Origin: Phytoseiulus persimilis
Taxonomy: Eukaryota; Arthropoda; Arachnida; Mesostigmata; Phytoseiidae
NCBI GenBank assembly: GCA_037576195.1
Contig: CM075103.1
Coordinates: forward strand, 13,516,001 to 13,580,000
Direction of reading: 5' to 3'
DNA length: 64,000 nt
Shown in pieces: positions 56,601 to 64,000 of this stretch. Both the position numbers and the translations under genes were made by a program. The notes beneath the pieces were generated by a model that made no database searches, was not told the DNA's origin, and was given only the letters and a program-made list of their open reading frames with translations. How positions within the stretch are numbered: the stretch's first letter is position 1; every line of letters starts with the position of its first letter.

Positions 56601-56857
56601 CGAGCATCTCCTCCCTCCACTGGAGATAGCTTCGAGGGAGTGAAGGTTCCGCACTCGGAAAGATCTCGGTGGAGCTTTGTTTGAATGTGTCACCCCCCTT
56701 GCAGAAGATGATCCGGTCGAAAAATCTCCTGTTGGCTGATAAACTCAACACCTCCGCCATAATCCTCCAGCTGACGGCCCAGAGCAACATCAACACGCAT
56801 AAGCACAAGCTGGGATTCGACGAAGACAGACGAACTAAAAGGTTCCGTAGAGATTGA
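53627..56857 (+). CDS. MEN1: menin
   Basis: Menin is a nuclear scaffold that joins MLL/trithorax histone-methyltransferase complexes and JunD. Ten exons are inferred: 53627-53697, 53997-54144, 54364-54571, 54668-54829, 54964-55139, 55318-55462, 55632-55844, 55950-56150, 56234-56570 and 56705-56857. They give about 604 residues, near the human 610. Landmarks are [99 protein letters not shown] and [19 protein letters not shown]. The C-terminal block is [19 protein letters not shown]. The charged, disordered insert of exon 9 is lineage-variable. Exon 9 is one base short: the tail motif HTVVFSSQ lies in a frame shifted from the exon start, so either a base is missing in the assembly or the gene is broken. 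Intron 2 (54145-54363) is 219 bp without stops, so its removal is inferred. Confidence 0.93.
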
Positions 56858-59800
56858 TGGCACATCGATGAAGATAATTCTCCACATTATCATGATTACG
56901 GGGATTGCGGTGATGGTCACGCGTCTTCTGTGACGATATCAGTGAGCCGATGGTAGTGAGCTGGTTTGAGTCTACCTTAGTGGGAAGGATTTTAGCGTTA
57001 CATACGATCTCTGATTTTCTCTTTCCTAATGAACCCCGTACTAGGGGGAACGAACGGATTTAATCTACGATTGCCCCCTTCGTCGCGTCTCGTAGTGGTA
57101 TTTCACGTACGTCTTCATCCGGGTAGAATAGTAGAACGCGTCGCCGAGATCAGGCCCCAGAAATAAGTGTCCGTGAGAAACTGTCCTTCTCAACGAATTC
57201 GCGAGAAACTCAAAAAAAAAAACAGAATGGGGACTCCACAACGACATGCATCACCGCCGCCCCGATATCACTTCTGTAGATGAGGAGCCTGTAGAGCAGC
57301 GATGCGACGAAAAGCGAGCGGCGAGAGCAGGGTTTTCATGTCCTACCCAAGCGAAATCCGAGCATCGATCGATCATCTTATCAGACGAGAGGAATTAATT
57401 TATTATCAACGAGACTCGATGATTGATGGCATAGCACGGCAGTCCACCTCGAGAGATTCTCGAAAGCGAGACCTCTGGCATGGACTGTTTCATCGCCGAA
57501 CAGCTTCATTCGACGTTCCTATGTGGCTGATGATCGATCGGTGAATCGTCTCACGGTCTGATCCGAGAGAGAGTCTGGCCAGTTTGCGAGCTTGCACGAG
57601 CGAGACTCGCGTTACGGGAGATATTTTTGGTACCGGAGATTTAGGTGTGACAGTCAAGTAGCGCTGATTGATTGATCCAAAGACCCATACAGTGATCTTC
57701 TACATTTAATGCAACTAACACCACTATATGAGCGCGGAGCGGTTCAAGATTTGTTCTCAAACGTTGTTACATTTTTACTCTTTCCGTTCTTCAGTTGATT
57801 ACTCTCCACGTTCTCTTTCGTGTTCTTTTCTTTCGGAGGAGTGTATTCCCGCCTATTCATTCCCTGGGAATCCATCTCGACCGAACTCAAATACGGACCC
57901 GCGAGGTCCGCTCGAGAACAGGATGTCCATTCTTCCATTTCATTCGACTTTGGCTCCAATTGCAGGCGAAGTGAAGCCTCCTCAGAACAAGACGAAGCGA
58001 CGCAGCATTGAGTCTTTCGAGCGGCTCGTCGATCGCTCGACCGATCGCTCTGTTTCCTCACTGACCTACGGACCGATAGATGAATCGCTTGTCCTATGAA
58101 TCACGAGAACCGACGATCGAGCCAGTGCTCGGTTGATCGAACAAGAAACAGCTCGATGTTCTGGAGCTCGACCACCCGATTGATCGTTGGGTCGATCGAT
58201 TCTTCAACGGCTGGCTGAGGTCGGCGGGACCGCTCGAAGGGATGGAAGACAGGGAAGAGGGATCGAAAATCGGGAACGAATGGGAAGGAAATTCAACTCA
58301 TGTTCAGTCCCATCGAGAGGGAGTAGCTGGTTTACTGTGATAGAAATTCGAGCTCGGTCGCATACGAGCGAACGAAAAAATTCAACCGAGGTTCGCATCG
58401 AACGGGATCCGAGCTAAGGTGTTACAGAGAATTGTCATGTGTTCCCCCTCCTTCATTTCAAGTTCATTTTTATTGTTTTAATCCTAAGTGATATGAGTGT
58501 GTCTCCGACTTCTGAAGCGCGTGTATGCGCCTGCACGTATGAATGCGAGTACCTGCCCCTAGAAGAGGGAGATGCAAGATTGCGTCAAGCCGCACGGACG
58601 ACCTACGTGCCTTCACGTGGATCAAATGCCCGGCGTGATGGCCCAAGTTATGGTCCGGAAACGGTTTTTCATCGTCCTCTTGAGCTTCTGCGTCCTCGAC
58701 TGTGACACCGTGTATGAGAGCGCTTGCCAACACTTGTACATATTGTGTTGGACACCGTCGGTGTTCCAAAAAAAGATTCCCCGGGAGGGATTCAGTGATT
58801 CTGAAAGCGTGTTCGTCATGGCGACGGGAGTGGACGATGACTTCGATTGAGTTTGTGGACCTTGACCGAATCCGGTTCTTCCAAGCTTAAAATTCCGAAC
58901 AGAATCGTCGAGCGTCATCGTCACCCCCTCAAGTTCAGCCTCGAGCTGAAACGGCAACCCAGCATAATATCATGACACTGTTCGAAAACCGGTGTTCATC
59001 CCACTCCCGCGTGTGATCCGACAGAAACTTCGACGCCGCGATCCACGGCGCAATGCCGTGAGAAAATCTCAAGTATGGCGCCATCGAACCTGTTCACTCG
59101 GCTCCGCATTTATTACAAAAACACAGGAACAAGATTGCATACTGAAGACTGTCGAACAGAGTGCCTGAATAACAGAGAATCTAGGTCGCTGGCTCCCGAT
59201 ACCTCGGCTTGAGTCGATGTACAAAGAGTGTATATGTTGCCGATCGATAAATTTATGGCAGAACGTACTGGAAATATCTGACGAAATACTGAAGTAATAA
59301 AACCCACTCTTGTCCACCCGAGCGACCGAGATTTTTCTTCCTCCTCTGCCACCGCTTTCCCTGCCCCCAGTTATCGAGCTTGTGCCCGTCAACAGAGAGA
59401 TGAGACCAACTCTACGTCCTCGGCGACGCGCGTGACGGAATCGTTGTCGAAAGGCCTCGCATTCGTTCTTCATAGAATGTCAGGATCGTTTCTAGCGGGC
59501 TGATCAAAATTTGTGATTCGTTCTTCGACTTGGATGAATCTACCAGGACCTCACAGAGCTGTTTTCTTTTCGGAGGAGCAACTCACGAAGGGGGGGGGGG
59601 GGGCGCTATGATCCACGAAATGCACTGTGAAGGGGGGAAAGATAAGAGCTCCATAGAGAAAAAGGTATTTTCGACTTGATACCAAGAAGAATGGTAGGCT
59701 GCGCTGAGCCGCTGAATCTCGGAAGCTGGTCGTGCTTAGAACGTTCCAGGTGAAAATTTCACGATGCCAAAAAGTCTCCGATCGGAAGTTTCCTCCATCG

Positions 59801-61485
59801 ATCATCGCTGGCTCCCCCGTCTGAAGTTTTGCGTACGTTTGGGAGTTCGAAATGATTTTCCCGGAGAATACGATTCTCTAGCTGCTGTTGACGGTTCCGA
59901 TCGGGGCGCAGCAGCCAGTTGAGTCTCGATGAGACAAGATCGAAATGAAGCTGATGGCGTAGTATATCACGGACCAGAACGGCTGCTCGGAATGGCGATT
60001 CCAATCCGAGTAATTCGACGCATGAGCTCGCTAGTAATAGCTTCCAAGCACAACTTTTCGTATTGGTGGTATACCAAGCTTATGCGCAACAATAAATGTC
60101 GCTTGCGTTCCTCGACATCAGACTTCCTCGAAAGACCGACGTTTTCATTAGCTTCTCCGAGGGCAAGGGCTACCTGGGCGAATTCACGGGTGTTGGTTTG
60201 TTTTGCGGGGAAAACAGCTCAGATTCCTGGAGCAGGCAGGAGCCGAAAACTTGGAGAAGTCGGTGAAGCTGATTGGAATACTGAGTGGCACGCGATCCCG
60301 ATCTACCTTCCGGGGGCTGCGTGGAGTTCACGTCTGGAGATCTACAGATGTGGGCGCGCAGAGAACTCTACGATGCCCGAATTCTATATGTGCGTATTAA
60401 ATGCCAAGTTCACTCGGGATCATCCTCGGATGTCAGTTCCCTCACGTCAGACTCTTGAGCTGCTTCGCAGCGCGTGCCATTCACGCTCCATGAAATCGAA
60501 TAGCGTGAGTATCTGATTAACCGTGCATGGGATTCCAGTGGATCCCTATGCTGATCGAGCAGTTCTAGATTTCATGAGCAAAAGAAGAGGAATGTTAAGC
60601 TTGAAATATTCTCATCCAGGCCTATGACAAACGCGTTCGAATCCAGATACAAGCCGAAAACTCTCCGTCTGAGGTTATGCAGATGTCGGCTATCAAGCTC
60701 TGGGAGTTCAACGTACGAGGGAAAGCAGTTTCAGAAGGACATTCCTGAATGTGTGCACAGGCCCATGGGAGATTCCGCTACGGAGCAGTGACGAGGGCGG
60801 ATAGACGTTGCACTGGAGGGCAACGCGGGAGACATGAACCCATACTCCAACGGAACGTTTCGGTGCTATGCCGTCGACGGCTGATAGCGAGCGGATCTTT
60901 GACTTTTGTTACGCAGGACCCGAACATGCTTGACTACGAGAGCAGATCTACGAATAGGCGGAAGGTGGTTATCTTCTAGAAAGAAAGTGGTGTCGTTGTA
61001 GCGCGGCCGTGTCCGTAAACATCTCCCTACGTCATCGGTGGATCGGTGCTTTCGTTGGGAAACGGCGCTTCTTTTTGGCTGCACATGCTTCTCGATGAGT
61101 GAAGTCAAGAGCTTTTGAACTCTCTATTGTTGTCCAGGTGGGCAAATAGAGTGGATCGGGCGAAATCTGAATGACTGTCATTATTTTCTGTCTGATACCG
61201 GGGTAGCTCTTTCGGATCGCGTACTAGGTCGTATCCAGGGAGCACAGTTCCATCAGGAGATGTTTCATGCGTTCATGTTTTTTCAGCGCGGCCGACCACC
61301 TCGGAGCCTGGAACCTTCATCCAGAGCTCATTGCCTCGACAGTGTGATCGCAACTAGGACAATGATGGAGTTTCTCTTGGCGTATCGGGAATCATGCTAA
61401 GATCGCCCTCAGGGTCGACCGACTTCTTGCCGGCGGGAGAGAGTGCGCGCGACCGGCAGCGGAGAGAGCTCGCAAGCATCCCGGA
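56858..61485. other. 4.6-kb stretch without a recognised gene
   Basis: A minus-strand frame at 57247-57065 (LGDAFYYSTRMKTYVKYHYE) looks protein-like but could not be matched or spliced. A run of 14 G lies at 59590-59603. Nothing else could be supported. Confidence 0.35.
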
Positions 61486-61494
61486 TATATAAAA
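61486..61494 (+). promoter_or_regulatory. TATA box of the LEA-like gene
   Basis: TATATAAAA lies about 210 bp before the ATG. A probable non-coding first exon follows, ending at a GTGAGT donor at 61557. A candidate acceptor, CTATTGAAG, ends at 61670. Confidence 0.6.
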
Positions 61495-61698
61495 TTTCCC
61501 GCTGGGATCCTCGCAAGGTTTCAATCAATTCCATTCAGTGCGTCATCGTGTGAGCTGTGAGTGATGTGTGGCCTTCTTTGGTAATCTGCGTGATTCATCT
61601 GTCCAGCTGTTTGCTCTTCGCCGAAGAGTTTATTTTACGTATGTTATCACTTCTGCGTTCTCTATTGAAGATCGTCAACAACGAGGTCTTGAAGCATC

Positions 61699-63018
61699 AT
61701 GAAGGCCACATTGGTTCTTGTCGCGGTTTTGGCCTATGCCACCGTTTCCCAGCGGCACCGGCATCGGATGCTGAAGATGCCCTTAAGGCTACAGGTGCGT
61801 ATTACTTTCAGCGGAGTTTTCAATCAGATACTCTAAATAGGCTGCGACCACTGCTCGACCTTTGACTACTTCAAAGCTGTTGAACAGTCGGCCGACCTAG
61901 AGTCGTCTCGTGAAGGCTCTCTGAAAAAGATCTCTAACAGCACGAGTTCTCCAATTAAGGCCGGAACATTGGCGATGCGTTCTCATCAGCCTGGGACTCA
62001 ATCAAAACTGGAGCGGGTGAGTCCTCTTGAATTTGTTCGATGCTACTCCGATACTAAAGCGGATCCTGATTACGAGATCGGGGACAATCGGCAATGGTTC
62101 ATTTTATTTCTGGAAAACTTTGTCTCTAGCGGTAGCTCATGCGAATACGACATCGCTCAGTGTGAACATCATCGATTCGTATGACAATCGTTCATCAATC
62201 GTGTTCCGCTCCTGATCTTTGCATCCTTCCGCGGTCCATCAAAACAACAGAGCATTTCGTCTGTACTCAATCCCGCGCGTAGGCTACGAGAACCTCTCCC
62301 GTCCAGCGGCTCTCCTTCCGAGTGGAGCTGGAAGTTCGGGGAATTTACGGAGGAGAACTCCGAAACTTCGATCGAGTGTCCCGGAATGAGAGTCGGAGAA
62401 GGCGTCGATAATGAAGAGAAATTGTAATGTTTCGTTTGAATTCCCCCTCAGAAACCGTAGCGGACAAGACCAAATCGGGAGCCGGTTGGTAGCCTTTTTT
62501 TGTGGATGTTTTCACCGCTTCGGGTGCTAGCGGCTTCATTGCAGGAAACGTTATATCTGTCAGCCGAATTACGTATTCATAGACTAAAATAACCCGATGA
62601 CGAATCGCTGTCCGTGCACTGCTCACTCATAGAAGAGATTGCGAACAGCGATAATTATTATGAGTCCGTTCGCTCGCTTACACGCATGAATCTCGCGAAA
62701 GCAGCGAGCCACTGCTTCGGTGTCCGATATAGTTGTCAAAGCATGAAACGAATTCAGACGAGATCAATCATGGAGACCGGTAGGGTCGCCGCGGAGCTTT
62801 GCGAATAATTGCCAGCGCTGATGAATGGGATTCTAAGAAATTGCCTCGTTAGTCGCGGTTGACGACTCGTTCCACTTCCAAATCGAAACTCTAACTCACT
62901 CGACGCTTGCAGAGACTGTTTGGGACAAGACGAAGGAGGGCGCTCAGTCTCTCGGGAGATCTATCTCAGACGGTGCGGTCAAACATTGCTTGAGAAGACG
63001 AAGGAAACCGTCGGTTGA
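61699..63018 (+). CDS. secreted protein with 11-residue LEA/apolipoprotein-like repeats
   Basis: Four coding segments (61699-61794, 61960-62016, 62452-62484, 62913-63018) all join in phase 1. A signal peptide (MKATLVLVAVLAYATV) is followed by APASDAEDALKATG. Exon 2 gives NIGDAFSSAWDSIKTGA. The third exon is only 33 nt and encodes one 11-mer, ETVADKTKSGA. Exon 4 continues ETVWDKTKEGAQSLG, then SISDGAV and a tail TLLEKTKETVG before TGA. The 11-residue amphipathic pattern is that of LEA group 3 and exchangeable apolipoproteins; a secreted lipid-binding or desiccation-related role is only inferred. Two single bases are missing from the frame, in a TTT run near 61746 and near 62980. With both added, the model is exactly 97 codons plus stop, so these may be assembly gaps. 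Otherwise it is a recent pseudogene. Confidence 0.65.
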
Positions 63019-63089
63019 ATCGACCTTCAAATGGAAGTTTGAAATAGTTCGTTATCATCACCAGGAAGATGTGAGGATGAAAGTGCACA

Positions 63090-63095
63090 AATAAA
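63090..63095 (+). terminator. polyadenylation signal of the LEA-like gene
   Basis: AATAAA lies 72 bp after the predicted stop, which supports the end of the gene model. Confidence 0.6.
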
Positions 63096-64000
63096 CTCTG
63101 AAGTTCAGTTCGATAACAATGGAGACGTTCCATTATTGTTTGATAGTTACGCTTCCAGCCACAATAGCTATTGGTTTCAGCGAGCGTGAAAGTGATGTGT
63201 CGAGTTTGTCTTCAGGCTTTTCCATGAACAATCATGTTCCATTCCAAGCCATTGAATCTCTTTACCCATGTAATGTGTACGTATTCCTCGCTGCTGTATC
63301 TTTTACAGCAGCCTGGTCCTAACCTTCACCGCGCGCAACTCCCATTAGTGGCAGCCAAGAGATAAGGATTTGGAATAAATGGGACGCCACTCTCAAGATC
63401 AACAGCTGGTTCCCACACGGAGGCTCTCCACCGTCTGTAGGAATTGGAATATGGAGCCAGTGAAGATAGAGAACTCCGATGCCCGGCCATTGGAAAGTAT
63501 CTTTAACCTTCACGGAGGGCGATGGAATTCCCAGACTTCATGTAGATTCCGCGCGATATTCAAAACCTTCCATCTGGAAAGCGTCATGATCTGCTATTCG
63601 AGTACAGTTATAAGATCTCATCATTCTCTCCGAGAGGAAAGTCTGCGAGTATTTCACTCTGGAAAGTGCGGAGATTCAACATTCCGCGACGGAACTTCAT
63701 CGAGTGTCCCCTTCGGACGTTCTTTGACTGGAGCGGCCTAATGACACTGAGCTGACGCTATCCAGGAAGGCAAAGATATCCATCGAGCTCATTCTCCGCT
63801 GGTTCAAAGTCGCCGCTCACCATCGGGTACAAGACCAGCCTTGGTCGATCTATCCATGACCGAAGGGACTGAGCGAGACAAAGCATATCCCGTGAAGTTC
63901 TATAGTGATATGGGATGAAAGTGTTTCGCTAGCTCGAAAGTCCGATTGGAGCTGAGATCGAGATCACGGGAGAATTTTTCCGCGGGAGTGTTCCCTGGGT
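63096..64000. other. gene-free end of window
   Basis: No gene recognised; a frame at 63379-63741 has no motif or splice support. Confidence 0.35.

Noticed and set aside
57065..57247. Minus-strand protein-like frame near the end of menin
   Set aside because: There is no recognisable family, no convincing acceptor and no partner exon.
59590..59603. 14-G run
   Set aside because: It lacks the GTGGCGTACCCA head and target duplication of the mini-insertions, so it is treated as a simple homopolymer.
60203..60400. Frame with FLEQAGAENLEKSVKLIGILSG resembling the start of AMSH/JAMM proteases
   Set aside because: The Cys and the HTHP metal-binding block that should follow are absent in every frame, so it is likely a chance resemblance.

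Overview
The window is eukaryotic nuclear DNA, most likely from an arthropod and best guessed as a parasitiform mite. It contains spliced genes with short introns (about 80-450 bp), GT-AG sites, TATA boxes, AATAAA signals, roughly 50% GC without CpG loss, and many decayed transposons. The only genes I can name are animal ones: tubulin cofactor A and menin. The mite assignment is inference.

Layout. (1) 1-3.5 kb: mostly empty, with a dead Tc5/pogo-type transposase on the minus strand. (2) 3.53-28.08 kb: a tandem array of about 3.9-kb units, each carrying one intronless 221-codon gene for an unrecognised basic protein with a signal peptide and one membrane segment. There are five close copies (starts 3859, 7643, 13367, 19530, 27364) and a decayed sixth at 34.5 kb. 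Genes plus downstream spacers alternate A-B-A-B-B, as if a dimer had been duplicated. Copies 3 and 5 look intact with a TATA-Inr promoter, and copy 1 is intact with a TATA box. Copy 2 has lost its ATG, TATA and Inr. Copy 4 has a one-base shift in a G run. The array was invaded by a TA-flanked MITE-like element (9.26-10.05 kb), a 5'-truncated LINE on the minus strand (15.19-17.41 kb), a nearly complete LINE on the plus strand (20.64-24.53 kb), and a tiny G-rich insertion with a target duplication.

(3) 28.1-46.6 kb: a transposon graveyard. It holds DDE transposase remnants, a 683-bp element with long terminal inverted repeats, a second element with GCGGTTATC-type palindromes and a zinc-finger ORF, and a LINE remnant split by a tRNA-derived SINE. 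(4) 46.6-64 kb: host genes. Tubulin cofactor A lies head to head with a small two-exon gene, and menin (MEN1) has ten exons. A small secreted gene with 11-residue LEA/apolipoprotein-like repeats includes a 33-nt exon.

Menin exon 9 and two exons of the LEA-like gene each need exactly one extra base to stay in frame. That pattern suggests assembly deletions as much as gene death. No RNA genes beyond the tRNA-like SINE head and no CRISPR-like structures were seen. Exon models were made by eye from splice sites, reading phase and remembered family conservation.
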